DNA of 64,000 nucleotides from Singulisphaera sp. GP187 (GTDB taxonomy: Bacteria > Planctomycetota > Planctomycetia > Gemmatales > Gemmataceae): contig CAMDQN010000001.1 of NCBI GenBank assembly GCA_945905925.1, positions 1 to 64,000 of the forward strand, written 5' to 3'. Positions 1 through 10,774 of the stretch are shown in pieces. The first letter of the stretch is position 1; each line of letters starts with the position of its first letter. Position numbers and translations under genes: made by a program. The notes under the pieces are model-generated. The model was not told the origin of the DNA and did not search any database. It saw nothing but the letters and a program-made list of their open reading frames with translations.

Positions 1-63
1 GGTGATCATCTTGACGGCCGAGAGCTTGTACTCCGCCGCATACGTCGTTCGGGCGCGGGCCAT
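1..63 (-). mobile_element. 5' end of a transposase-like ORF (IS3-type OrfA / HTH_Tnp_1 N-terminus), cut by window edge
   Basis: Reverse-strand reading from ATG at 63..61 gives MARARTTYAAEYKLSAVKMIT, resembling the N-terminus of IS3-family OrfA (M-R-x-Y-xxEYKxxAVxxxx). Only 21 residues visible. Confidence 0.5.
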
Positions 64-95
64 TGGTGAACTCCTTGAGCAGAGTCTACACCGTT

Positions 96-2875
96 AACTT
101 CGTGTCCACCAAACTTGGGGAACCTCAAAGCACTGGGCCTACGTTCCGCCGAAGCGCCCTCCAGTTCCCGTTAGCCGCGAGCCGCAGGCGAGCGGGTTTG
201 TTCGCAACCCGATCGACGCGTTCGTCCTCGCGCGACTATCGAAAGAGGGGCTGAAGCCTGCACCGGAAGCCCCGCGCGAGATCCTCATCCGCCGGCTGTC
301 GCTCGACCTCATTGGGTTGCCGCCGACCCCGGCCGAAGTCGACGCGTTCGTGAGTGACAAAGCACCAGATGCCTACGAGAAGGTCGTCGATCGGTTGCTC
401 GCATCGCCGCAGTTCGGGGTGAAGTGGGCTCGCCCGTGGCTCGACGCCGCACGCTACGCCGACTCGCACGGGTTCCAGCGCGACGACCTCCGCGACCTGT
501 GGGCGTACCGCGACTGGGTGGTGAGTGCGCTCAACGCCGACATACCTTTTGACCGGTTCACGATCGAACAACTCGCGGGTGATCTGCTGCCCAACGCGAC
601 GCAGGCTCAGAAGATCGCGACCGGATTCAACCGCAGCGCGCCGACCAACGTGGAGGCCGGATCCGACCCCGAAGACACCCGCGTTAATCAAGTGTTCGAC
701 CGCGTGAACACGCTCAGTACCGTGTGGCTCGGGAGCACGCTCGAATGCGCGCAGTGCCACGACCACAAGTACGATCCGTTTTCGCAGAAGGACTATTACC
801 GGCTGTTCGCGTTCTTCAACAGCACCGCGATCGAAGCCGACCGCGCCAACCCGAAAGTACCGGGTTCGATCAAGTTCCTCGGTCCGGTGATGGAACTCAA
901 CGACCCCGCGGCGGACGTCGCGCGGATGAAACTACAAGTCGAACTCGCGACCGTGACGAAGAAACTCGCCGCCCGCGCCGAAGAACTGCACGCGCCGGAC
1001 GCGGTGTGGGAATCTGCAACGCGCAAGGCCGTGGCCGACTCGCCCCGCGAACACCTGCTCGAAGTGACGCGGTTCGACTCCAGCGGCGGCGCGACGCACG
1101 AAGTCCTCAAAGACGGCTCGGTGCTGCTCAGCGGTGATCCGCCCGATAAGGACACGTACACGGTCACGGCGAAGACCAACCTCGTCGGCATTCGCGGGTT
1201 CAAGTTGGAGGCGCTCACGGATTCGTCGCTGCCTGGCAAGGGACCGGGTCGCGGCGACGCCGTACGCCCGAACTTCGTCCTGAACACGTTCGCGGTGACG
1301 GTGTCTAAGCCCGACGGCAAGCCCTCAGTCGTGAAGTTGAAGGCCGCGAAAGCCGACTTCTCGCAAGCGAACATGCCGGTCGCGGGCGCGATCGACGCGG
1401 ACCCGAAAACGGCGTGGGCGATCAACCCGCAGTTCGGCAAACCGCACTGGGCGGTGTTCGGAACCGACGCGCCGCTCGGCTTCGACGGCGGCGCGGTGTT
1501 CACGTTCACGCTGGTGCAGGACTACGGTGGTGGTCGCACGATAGGGCGACTGCGCCTGTCGGCACTCACGGGCGGAACCGACACTGCGATTCCATCCAAG
1601 GTCTCGGACGCGCTCGCGGTGGCGGCGGAAAAGCGGACCGCAGCGCAGCAGAAAGCGGTTCTCGATTACCGGCAGTCGCAAGACGCCGAGTCCACGCGGT
1701 TGCACGCGGAACAGCGGAGGCTCGAAGCCGGTTTGGTTCAGGTGCCGACCGTGAAGACGCTCGTGATGCAGGAACTACTCGCGCCACGACCGACGACGGT
1801 GTTCAAGCGCGGCGACTTCCGCGCGCCCGGCGAACGCGTCGAACCGGGCACGCCCGGCGCGCTTCACGCGTTCGACCCGAAGGCCGAGCGGAACCGGCTG
1901 GGCTTGGCGAAGTGGCTCGTGTCGAAGGACAACCCGCTCACTGCGCGCGTGACCGTGAACCGACTGTGGGCAGAGTTGTTCGGCGCAGGGTTGGTGACGA
2001 CACCAGAAGATTTCGGCGCGAAGGGCGAACCCCCGACGCACCCAGAGTTGCTCGACTGGCTCGCGTGCGAACTGCAAGAACCTACCCCCCAGGCCCCCCT
2101 CCCTGAAGGAAAGGGGGAGAAAAGCCCGGCGTGGTCCGTGAAGCACCTGCTCCGCACCATCGTCCTCTCTTCGATCTATCGGCAATCCGCGCGCCTAACG
2201 CCCGACCTTCGCGCCAAAGACCCGGAGAACCGGCTGCTCGCACGCGGCCCGCGGTTCAGGCTCGACGCCGAAGCAATTCGTGACAACGCGTTGTCAATCG
2301 CGGGGCTGCTCAGCCCGAAACTCGGCGGTCCGCCGGTACGCCCGCCGCAGCCGGAAGGGTTGTGGGTGAAGGTCGGCGGCGAGCGGTACGACTACGTCGT
2401 GAGCGCCGGCGAGGACAAGTACCGTCGCGGGCTGTACGTCGTCTGGAAGCGGGGCGCGCCGTACCCCGGTTTCGTTGCGTTCGACGGTCCGGCCCGCGTC
2501 GCGTGTCGCGTCGCGCGCCCGCGAACGAACACACCGCTGCAAGCGCTCACGCTGCTCAACGATCCTGTCTATGTGGAAGCCGCGCTGAGTTTCGCGAAGC
2601 GAGTCGTCACCGAGAAGCCGGACGCGACAACGGACGATCGCATCGCACATGCCTTCCGGCTCGCGGTGGCACGCGAGCCCGGCGCGAAAGAGGTCGCGGT
2701 GCTGAAGGCGCTGTTCGACGCCGAGCGCGACGCGATGGCACGCACCCCGGCTGCCGCAAAACAGTTAGTGAAGGACTTCGCCGCGCCTGCGAAGGTGCCC
2801 CCGGCTGAGTTCGCCGCGTGGTACGCCGTCTGCGTCGCGCTGCTGAACCTCGACGAAACCATCACGAAGGGTTGA
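96..2875 (+). pseudogene. DUF1549/DUF1553 (planctomycete PSD1-type) protein, 5'-truncated
   Basis: Open frame upstream of the listed ORF (317..2875) reads ...KHWAYVPPKRPPVPVSREPQASGFVRNPIDAFVLARLSKEGLKPAPEAPREILIRRLSLDLIGLPPTPAEVDAF, typical DUF1549 entry, but it is closed by TAA near 93..95 with no ATG and no signal peptide or CxxCH domain. The rest is DUF1549/DUF1553. Confidence 0.6.
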
Positions 2876-2880
2876 CCCCG

Positions 2881-4290
2881 ATGAACGCACTCACCGCGAC
2901 GCGCCGACAGTTCTTGCGCCGCTCCGGGTTGGGGTTTGGCTCGGCCGCGCTCGCCACGCTCCTCGAGGAATCGCCCCTTGCTTGCGCGTCGGGCTTGTTG
3001 CCCAAGCCGCACCACGCGCCGAAGGCCAATCGCGTCATCTACCTGCACATGATCGGCGCGCCGTCGCACCTCGACCTGTTCGACCACAAACCGGAACTTA
3101 AGAAACGCGATGGACAGGAGTGCCCGGAGGAGTTGTTGAAGGGGCGGCGGTTCGCGTTCATCGGCGGGAAGTTGACGCTGGCCGGTTCGCCGTTCAAGTT
3201 CGCGAAGCACGGCAAGAGCGGCCTGGAACTCTCCGAATTGCTGCCGAACCTCGCGACCGTGGCCGATCACCTTGCACTCGTGAAGACGGTCCACACGGAA
3301 GAAATCAACCACGCGCCAGCGCAGATGTTCTTGCGCACGGGGTTCGGCCGCGGCGGGCGCCCGGCGTTCGGTTCGTGGGTCGCCTACGGACTCGGCTCGG
3401 AATCGCAGAACCTACCCACGTATGTCGTGCTGCTATCTGGTCCGCTCGGCGGCGCGGGCACGGCGCTCTGGGGCAGCGGATTCCTGCCGAGCGTCTATCA
3501 GGGCGTTCAGTTCCGCACCACGGGCGACGCGGTGCTTCACCTCGGCAACCCGCCCGGACAGTCACCCGAAGACCGCCACAGAATCCTCGACGCGATCAAG
3601 AGATTGAACGAGGAGCAACTCGACGCGGTCGGCGACCCGGAGATCGCCACGCGCATCAGTCAGTACGAACTCGCGTTCAAGATGCAGACCAGCGTGCCCG
3701 ACCTGATGGACATCTCGAAGGAACCGAAAGAGGTTCTGGAGTCCTACGGGGCGCAACCGGGGAAAGGGTCGTTCGCGAACAACTGCCTGCTCGCGCGCCG
3801 GTTGGTCGAACGCGGCGCGCGTGTAGTCGAACTGTACGACGCCGACTGGGACCACCACGGCGCCATCGCGACGCGGCTTCCCGCGAAGTGCAAGGACGTG
3901 GACCGCGGAGCCGCGGCGCTCATCAAAGATCTGAAGCGCCTCGGAATGCTCGACGACACGCTCGTCGTGTGAGGTTCGGAGTTCGGGCGCACGCCGCTGC
4001 GCCAGGGAGCCGACGGCGACGGCAAGGCGACCGCTCTCGGGCGCGATCACCACAAGGACGCGTTCACCTGCTGGCTCGCGGGCGGCGGGGTGAAAGGTGG
4101 AACCACACTGGGCGCAACCGACCCGTTCGGCTTTTCACCCACCGAGAACCCGGTCCACGTGCACGACCTCAACGCGACCGTGCTGCACCTGCTCGGACTC
4201 GACCACGAGAAACTGACGTTCAAGTACCAGGGCCGCGAGTTCCGCCTGACCGACGTTCAAGGTGTCGTGCAGAAACCGCTGTTGCGCTGA
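2881..4290 (+). pseudogene. DUF1501 family protein interrupted by in-frame TGA at 3970..3972
   Basis: TAT-like start MNALTATRRQFLRRSGLGFGSAAL; DUF1501 body to DTLVV, then TGA, then same-frame [43 protein letters not shown]...GVVQKPLLR. The family motif is DTLVV(W/C)xGEFGRTP. Confidence 0.7.
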
Positions 4291-4852
4291 CGCGCGGCCT
4301 GAGAATTGCAGGCGCTCCGTGTGCCGCGACGAGTACCGCTGCGCGGGGCGCGTGTGTCGCAGCGATGGAAGGTCTCGCGTTCAACGCACGCGAGGATCGG
4401 CGCCCGACGGACGCGGAACACACACTCAAACGAGTACTTGAGGCATTCTCCGCGTCGGCCGCGTACTTTCATTGCCAACTCGGCCATCATCACTGCGTCG
4501 GTGGCCGGTCACAGTTCGCGCTCGACCATCTGCACGAAGCAGCACGGCTGGATCACGATAAGTATTCAGATCATGCGAACCGGTTGATTCGGCAAAATCC
4601 GCACCGCGACATCCGGGTGCCTGCCTCGGCTGTCGCGGTAAGCCGCTAACCTCCCACCGGCTGGTGTTGCTTTGGAACATGGCGAGGAGGAATCCGTCTG
4701 CCAAGCAGCGCGGTCACCGGAAATCATCGCCTCGCTGCGTTAGGTTTCGGATCCCCGTTCGTCCCGAAACGATGAGCCATTTGTGTGGTCAAACGGATGG
4801 CGCGGGTGGTATTCTCAAAGCGAATTTCCCGCCTGATGTCCGAAGTTGCGTT

Positions 4853-7744
4853 ATGGCGAAGTCACACTTCTTTGCCTTCATCCTGCTAACGATCCTGATC
4901 CTCGGTCAGATCCAGGCAGCGGCCACCCGTGCGCAAGCGGACGGGCAGGATGCGAAGGATCGCACCGACCCGCCCGCGAAGAAAGACGGAGTCAAGGACC
5001 CGCAACGCGGCGGAGCGACCCGCCCCAACCCCTTACCGAAGTGGATTCGGGATTTGGATCTCGACGGGGACGGGCAAGTCACCCTCGACGAATGGCGAAC
5101 AGCAAAGCGCCCCCTCGCAGAGTTCACCGAGTACGACCTCAACGACGACGGCTTCATCACACTACAAGAACTCCTCCGGCGATTGCGTGCGATCCCCGAC
5201 TTGGTTCTCGACAAGGGTCGGTTGGCCCACGCCGGTGCAATTGAGGGGACTGGCGAGACGTATCGGGGCAAGACCGCATTCAAAGTGCTGCGGGTACGAC
5301 TGGACACGGGCAAGACGTACCAGTTCGACCTGATCAGTCCGGTGTTTCAGGCGTTCATCTTTCTCGAAGACGCTGATGGCAACCCACTCGCCGAAAGCGG
5401 GGCCGCTGGTGTCGGGGAGAACTGTCGTCTCACCTACCGCGCTACCTTCACCGGCACCCACCGCGTCGTGGTCACGAGTGTCGGCGGGTTCCGCGTCGGC
5501 GCCTTCAACCTTACGGTGAGTGCCCAGGACCGCCCGAGTCCGTTGCCGCAATGGTTCCGAGACCTGGACGAGGACGGGGATGGCCAGGTCGGTCTCAACG
5601 AGTGGCGAACGGCCAGGCGGCCCATCGCCGAGTTCAACGAATACGACTTCGATGGCGACGGACTCATCACACCACGAGAACTCGCACGCCGCTCGACCGA
5701 ACGGGCAGAACTGGTATTCGACAAAGGCAAAGTGACCCACGCCGGCGTGTTGGCGGAGCAGCCCGAACCGCACCGCGGGAAGACCTCGTTCAAAGTGGTG
5801 ACGGTGCGGTTGGAAGCCAGAAAAACGTACCGGTTCGACCTCGTCTGCACGACGACCCGGGCGTTCATGTTCCTCGAAGACCCAGACGGCACCCCACTTG
5901 CCGAGAGCGGTAGTCAAAATGCTAACGAGAGTTGCCGCCTCAAATATCGATCGACCCGGACCGGCCTCTATCAGGTCGTGATCACCAGTATCAACGGAAC
6001 TCGCATCGGGCCGTTCACCCTCTCGGCTCGTATCGAGGAACGCGTTGATCAACAGCCGAACTGGTTCAAGGAGTCGGACACGGATCGGGACGGGCAAGTT
6101 GCACTCAACGAATGGCTGATGGCAAAGCGCCCTCTCGTCGGGTTTAAAGAGTACGATTTCAACGACGATGGATTCATCACGCCGCAGGAACTCCTCCGAC
6201 AATTGCGCGCGGTCCCGGACCTGATTCTCGACAAGGGGCGATTGGCACACGCCGGTGTGGTCGAAGAAACTGACGAGGTGTATCGCGGCAAGACCGCGTA
6301 CAAGATCCTCACGATCAGGTTGGAAGCCGGAAAAACGTACCAATTCGATCTGTCCAGCGCGACATTTCAGTCGTTCATCTACCTCGAAGACACCGAAGAG
6401 TCCACACTCGCCGAAACCGGCAGTCGCGGTGTGGGCGACAACTGTCGGCTCGTATACTACGCCACCCAGACGGGTATCTGCCGGGTCATCGCGACCAGCG
6501 TCGGCGGAGTCCGCTTCGGGCCTTTCAAACTCGCCGTGCGAGACGGGAAGCCATCGTCCCTGCCCTCGTGGTTCGACGCCCTCGACACGGACAGCGACGG
6601 ACAGGTCGAGTTGAGCGAGTGGCGCACGGCCGGGCGTGCCGTCCCCGGATTCGGGGAGTACGACCTCGATGACGACGGACTCATCACCCCGCGGGAACTG
6701 ACGCGTCGCCGGGTAGCGCCAACGGAGTTGGTGTTGGAGAAGGGCAAGGCGACACACGCCGGGGCAATCGCAGAGAGCATCGAGATGTACCGGGGCAAGA
6801 CGGCCTTCACGGTCGTTACGGTCCGCCTTGAGGCTGGCAAGACGTACCAGTTCGACCTAATCAGCCCAGTGTTCCAGGCGTTCATCTTTCTCGAAGACGC
6901 GAACGGCACCCCGCGAGCCGAAAACAGCAGCCCCTTCATCGGCGGCAATTCGCGCATCGTGTACCGCGCGGCCCGGACCGGCACTTATCGGATCGTCGTC
7001 ACCAGTTTGGGTGGGTTCCGGGTCGGCCCGTTCACTCTCACCGCCCGCGACGGCGTCCTGCTGCCCGGGATGCCCCGCTGGTTCGCGGATCTGGACACGG
7101 ACGGGGACGGGCAAGTCAGCCTCAATGAGTGGCTGACCTCCGGGCGCGCATTCGCCGCGTTCAGTGAGGACGACCTCGACGGCGACGGACTCATCACTCT
7201 CCGGGAAGTGAACCAGAAGGCCGTCATTCGACCCGACCTGAAGTTCGAGAAGGGCCGACTGACGCACACCGAAGCGCTCGTGGCGGCGGGTGCGCCCTAC
7301 CGCGGGAAGATGGCGTTCAAGGTTCTGACCGTGCGGTTGGAAGCTGGAAAGTCGTACCAGTTCAGCCTGATCAGCCCCGCGTTCCAGTCGTTCCTCTTTC
7401 TCGAAGACGCGAACGGCAGTCCGCTGGTCGAGAGGAGTAGCCCGGGTACCGGGGCCGACTGCCGGCTCGTGTACCGCGCCACTCAAACGGGCACGTATCG
7501 GGTCGTCGTCACCAGTTTGGGTGGGTTCCGGGTTGGTTCGTTCACCCTCACCGCCCGCGACGGCGCCGTCCCTCCCGGACCGCTGCCGGCGTGGTTCCAG
7601 GAATTGGACATGGACGGAGACAGCCAGGTGGGACTCGACGAGTGGCGTACCGCCGGGCGCACCCTCGACGGGTTCCGCGCCTTCGATCCCAACGATGACG
7701 GGATCATCACGCCACAAGAGTTGCTCAGGAGCCTGAGCAAGTAA
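4853..7744 (+). CDS. Secreted tandem-repeat protein: EF-hand-like pairs alternating with PPC-like beta domains
   Basis: Signal peptide MAKSHFFAFILLTILILGQIQAAA; repeated LPxWfxdlDxDgDGQVxLxEWrta...YDlnDDGfITpqELlr plus GKTYQFDLISPxFQAFIFLED...YRVVVTSLGGFRVGPFTLTARD. Confidence 0.85.
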   Translation: MAKSHFFAFILLTILILGQIQAAATRAQADGQDAKDRTDPPAKKDGVKDPQRGGATRPNPLPKWIRDLDLDGDGQVTLDEWRTAKRPLAEFTEYDLNDDGFITLQELLRRLRAIPDLVLDKGRLAHAGAIEGTGETYRGKTAFKVLRVRLDTGKTYQFDLISPVFQAFIFLEDADGNPLAESGAAGVGENCRLTYRATFTGTHRVVVTSVGGFRVGAFNLTVSAQDRPSPLPQWFRDLDEDGDGQVGLNEWRTARRPIAEFNEYDFDGDGLITPRELARRSTERAELVFDKGKVTHAGVLAEQPEPHRGKTSFKVVTVRLEARKTYRFDLVCTTTRAFMFLEDPDGTPLAESGSQNANESCRLKYRSTRTGLYQVVITSINGTRIGPFTLSARIEERVDQQPNWFKESDTDRDGQVALNEWLMAKRPLVGFKEYDFNDDGFITPQELLRQLRAVPDLILDKGRLAHAGVVEETDEVYRGKTAYKILTIRLEAGKTYQFDLSSATFQSFIYLEDTEESTLAETGSRGVGDNCRLVYYATQTGICRVIATSVGGVRFGPFKLAVRDGKPSSLPSWFDALDTDSDGQVELSEWRTAGRAVPGFGEYDLDDDGLITPRELTRRRVAPTELVLEKGKATHAGAIAESIEMYRGKTAFTVVTVRLEAGKTYQFDLISPVFQAFIFLEDANGTPRAENSSPFIGGNSRIVYRAARTGTYRIVVTSLGGFRVGPFTLTARDGVLLPGMPRWFADLDTDGDGQVSLNEWLTSGRAFAAFSEDDLDGDGLITLREVNQKAVIRPDLKFEKGRLTHTEALVAAGAPYRGKMAFKVLTVRLEAGKSYQFSLISPAFQSFLFLEDANGSPLVERSSPGTGADCRLVYRATQTGTYRVVVTSLGGFRVGSFTLTARDGAVPPGPLPAWFQELDMDGDSQVGLDEWRTAGRTLDGFRAFDPNDDGIITPQELLRSLSK
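5033..7744 (+). repeat. Intragenic tandem repeat of about 510 nt (about 170 aa); five full units plus a sixth EF-hand segment
   Basis: LP-W motif starts at 5033, 5543, 6053, 6560, 7070, 7583 (spacings 510, 510, 507, 510, 513). Confidence 0.85.
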
Positions 7745-8132
7745 GGCACCCCGCCCCGCCGTCCCATTCGGACCACACGATGGCAATCTCGATCACGGGC
7801 CGCGCGAATAAGGAGCACTCGGGGATGAAGTCGATCGATCCGCAGGAACGCGGTGCCACGCAGTCGCACTCAACGCTCCGTTTGTTGCGGAACACGCGAA
7901 CCGCACACTGATTCGATCTCTTTCTTGAGGTAGCCGCTCCCTTCCGCCGGTGACCGGCCAACTTCTTGCGATTCGGTTTGTAGCTCTTGTCCTGCGTGAC
8001 TCGTCCCCTTGTGGGCTTGGGTCTTGCTTCCGTGCTTCCTGTCAGCGAGCATGAGCGACACCCGCAAGAATCGCGCGACGCGTCGCAGTCGTGCGTTCTA
8101 CCCGACCCAAGCACGCCGAAGCCAAGCCAAAC

Positions 8133-9548
8133 ATGAAAGACGAAGCCAGCATGAGCGACAACCTCCCGCGGCCCGCGGTTCCGCGTGTTCGCCGAGAACT
8201 GCCGGTTACCAGTCACGTTCCGCATCCCTATGACGGACCTCCGAGGGCCGAAGTACTGAGCCTCCGCAAGCAGTACCTCACGCCCGGCCTGCTCACCTAC
8301 TACCGCGAGCCGTTGTTAGTGGTCGAAGGCCACATGCAGTACCTCTGGGACGAAACCGGCACGCGATATCTCGATGGCTTCGCCGGGATCGTGAGTGTGT
8401 CGGTCGGGCACTGCCACCCGGAGATCGTGGAACGCGTGCGTCAACAGATCGGCACGCTTCAGCACACCACCACCATCTACCTCCACCCGACTATCGGCGA
8501 GTTCGGGCGTCGGCTGGCCGAACACATGCCTGCGGACAGCGGGCTATCGGTGAGCTACTTCACGAACTCTGGGAGCGAGGCGAACGAAATCGCGGTCCTC
8601 TCCGCTCGTGAATTCACCGGGAACGTCGATGTCATCAGCCTGCGGAACGGCTATCACGGCGGCACGCAAGGCACGATGGCGCTGACCGCCGTCGGCACGT
8701 GGAAGTTCAAGACCAGCCCCGTGGCGAACATCAAGCACGCCGCGCCGGGCTACTGCTACCGCTGCCCTTACGGTCTCACGTATCCGTCGTGCGACGTGCG
8801 CTGCGCGGAGGACGTGGAATCGCTGATCCGCTACGAAACGCCCGGTGCTGTCGCGGCCTTCATCGGTGAAACGATTCAGGGAGTCGGGGGCGTCGTGACC
8901 CCGCCGCCGGAGTATTTCGGCATCGTGTACGAGATCGTGCGGCGGTACGGTGGGCTGTGTATCGCGGACGAAGTGCAGACCGGGTTCGGGCGCACGGGCA
9001 CCGCGTTCTGGGGGTTCGAGAACTGGGGTGTGAAGCCCGACCTCGTGACGATGGCGAAAGGGATCGGCAACGGCGCTCCGCTCGGGGCGTGTGTGACGAC
9101 GCCCGAGATCGCCGCGATGATGGCGCGACGGGTTCACTTCAACACGTTCGGCGGCAACCCGGTGAGCGTCACACAAGGGCTGGCGACGCTCGACATCATC
9201 GACCGCGACGGCATTCAGCAGAACGCGCACTCCGTCGGTACTCACCTCAAGCAACGGCTCGTGGAACTCGCGGACCGTCAGTCGCTAATCGGCGAGGTTC
9301 GCGGAATGGGACTGATGTTGGGCGTTGAGTTGGTCCGCGACCGCACAACGAAGGAACCCGCGAACACCGAAACCGCTGACGTGCTGGAACTCGCGAAGGA
9401 ACGTGGACTGCTCATCGGTAAGGGCGGGCTTCTCGGCAACACGCTGCGCATCAAGCCGCCGATGTGCATTACGAAAGATGACGCGGATTTCCTCGTTGAA
9501 ACTCTCGACGAAGTGCTAACGATTGTGAACCAGCGAACCGTTTCGTAG
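8133..9548 (+). CDS. Class-III PLP-dependent aminotransferase (alanine-glyoxylate aminotransferase 2-like)
   Basis: YLWDETGTRYLDGFAGIVSVSVGHCHPE, NGYHGGTQGTM, IADEVQTGFGRTGTAFWGFE, MAKGIGNGAPLGA; start at 8133 or 8151. Confidence 0.9.
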   Translation: MKDEASMSDNLPRPAVPRVRRELPVTSHVPHPYDGPPRAEVLSLRKQYLTPGLLTYYREPLLVVEGHMQYLWDETGTRYLDGFAGIVSVSVGHCHPEIVERVRQQIGTLQHTTTIYLHPTIGEFGRRLAEHMPADSGLSVSYFTNSGSEANEIAVLSAREFTGNVDVISLRNGYHGGTQGTMALTAVGTWKFKTSPVANIKHAAPGYCYRCPYGLTYPSCDVRCAEDVESLIRYETPGAVAAFIGETIQGVGGVVTPPPEYFGIVYEIVRRYGGLCIADEVQTGFGRTGTAFWGFENWGVKPDLVTMAKGIGNGAPLGACVTTPEIAAMMARRVHFNTFGGNPVSVTQGLATLDIIDRDGIQQNAHSVGTHLKQRLVELADRQSLIGEVRGMGLMLGVELVRDRTTKEPANTETADVLELAKERGLLIGKGGLLGNTLRIKPPMCITKDDADFLVETLDEVLTIVNQRTVS

Positions 9549-9750
9549 ATGCAAGACAGACTTAACCACAGCGTAGTGATTATCAGTGACGAGGGGTCGA
9601 CTGGGCCCGCGCGTGCGAATGGGGGAACCCCCTGGCGGGATACCGGCCGTGGTGCTCCCACCAATGCCATTGTTCTTGTGCGGGGACCCAGCGGGACCGG
9701 GGGGTCAGTCGCCGAACCTGCTACCGGCTCATCGAGAAGTACCACCTCGC

Positions 9751-9778
9751 CGCGGGGAGCGAATGATTGCTCCCCGCG
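9751..9778 (+). terminator. Hairpin downstream of the aminotransferase
   Basis: cgcggggagc-gaatgatt-gctccccgcg perfect 10-bp inverted repeat. Confidence 0.35.
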
Positions 9779-9792
9779 ACCCGCGACATGTG

Positions 9793-10014
9793 TTATGCAT
9801 ATCCCGGCGCACGGTTCTCGGATCGCGTTGCCTCCGGTGAGGCGGTGGGTGCGGGGTACGTCGCGACCGCGCGTTCGCGGTACACCCAACACGCGATCCC
9901 TGCGCCAATCAGCGAAGCGATCGTCAGGTAGCCGACCGCGCAGATGGCGGACAGTGCAAGAATCTCCCAGCTCTGGAGGCCAGTTGGTAGTGGCACGTTA
10001 CTTCCTCCCTCCAC
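9793..10014 (-). CDS. Small single-TM hypothetical protein
   Basis: 73 aa with hydrophobic segment WEILALSAICAVGYLTIASLIGAGIACWVY. Confidence 0.4.
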   Translation of the reverse strand: MEGGSNVPLPTGLQSWEILALSAICAVGYLTIASLIGAGIACWVYRERAVATYPAPTASPEATRSENRAPGYA

Positions 10015-10067
10015 CGATTGAGGTTGTTGTGGAATCGACCGTGGGTGGCTCGCGGTCGCGACTCCGG

Positions 10068-10499
10068 TTACTTCAAGCTCCGGTCACGGTTCCGGCGTTC
10101 CGTTTCTGATGCGCAACGAATGCAGGTGCGGGAATAAGGCAGGACTTCGAGCCGTGGTTTGGTGATGGCATGACCGCACCGTTCACAGATCCCGAACGTC
10201 CCGTCGAGCAGTCGCCCAAGAGCGGCTGTGGCCTCCGCAAGAATCTGCTCCTCTGGGACGAGGAGTGTGCGTGCGACCTCTCCCTCGGCCTCCCGAACTG
10301 CACGGTCGGCTTCGTAGGCGTGATTCGGGTCCGCAGCCTGATCCCCATCCCTCGGTCGCAGTCCTTCGGCCTCAAGTTGAGCAACGACGTTGGACAATCG
10401 CGTGATCAGTCCGCGAAGCTGTTTGCGGTACGCCTTTCGCTCCTGCACTGTCAGTCGTGTATCAGTCACGGCCACTCTCCAGTAATGTGAAAGCGACAC
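10068..10499 (-). CDS. DksA/TraR-family C4 zinc-finger protein
   Basis: C-terminal FGICERCGHAITKPRLEVLPYSRTCIRC motif after a coiled region. Confidence 0.85.
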   Translation of the reverse strand: MSLSHYWRVAVTDTRLTVQERKAYRKQLRGLITRLSNVVAQLEAEGLRPRDGDQAADPNHAYEADRAVREAEGEVARTLLVPEEQILAEATAALGRLLDGTFGICERCGHAITKPRLEVLPYSRTCIRCASETERRNRDRSLK

Positions 10500-10774
10500 C
10501 TAGAGGAGCAACGTTTGTGCCAGGTTGTCGGATGAAGCTGAACCGCTGGGAAATCCAAGGAATTGCGTTGCAGTCTGATTCCGTAATCGCGCAGGTGTGC
10601 GAGCAGGGACGCTGTTGTGTCACGCCCGCACACGAGCGAGGAAGGTTACTTCCGACGAAAGAAGAGGAACAAATCGACCGCGAAGATGACGTTCCCCGCG
10701 AGGTTTTCCTTTTTCCTGGCTCGCGACTCGGCGTATCGTGATGACACCTTCCACTCCCAATTGAGGTGCCGCTG

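Noticed and set aside
2881-4290. Calling the DUF1501 gene a confident selenoprotein
   Set aside because: The usual residue is Trp (or sometimes Cys), not a known redox site, and the upstream partner gene is truncated; pseudogenisation is at least as likely.
3120-4649. 509-aa ORF in another frame over the DUF1501 gene
   Set aside because: Arg-rich out-of-frame shadow ORF.
9549-9792. Possible gene remnant (CYRLIEKYHLAAGSE-like reading) after the aminotransferase
   Set aside because: Too short and no start; only the hairpin is supportable.
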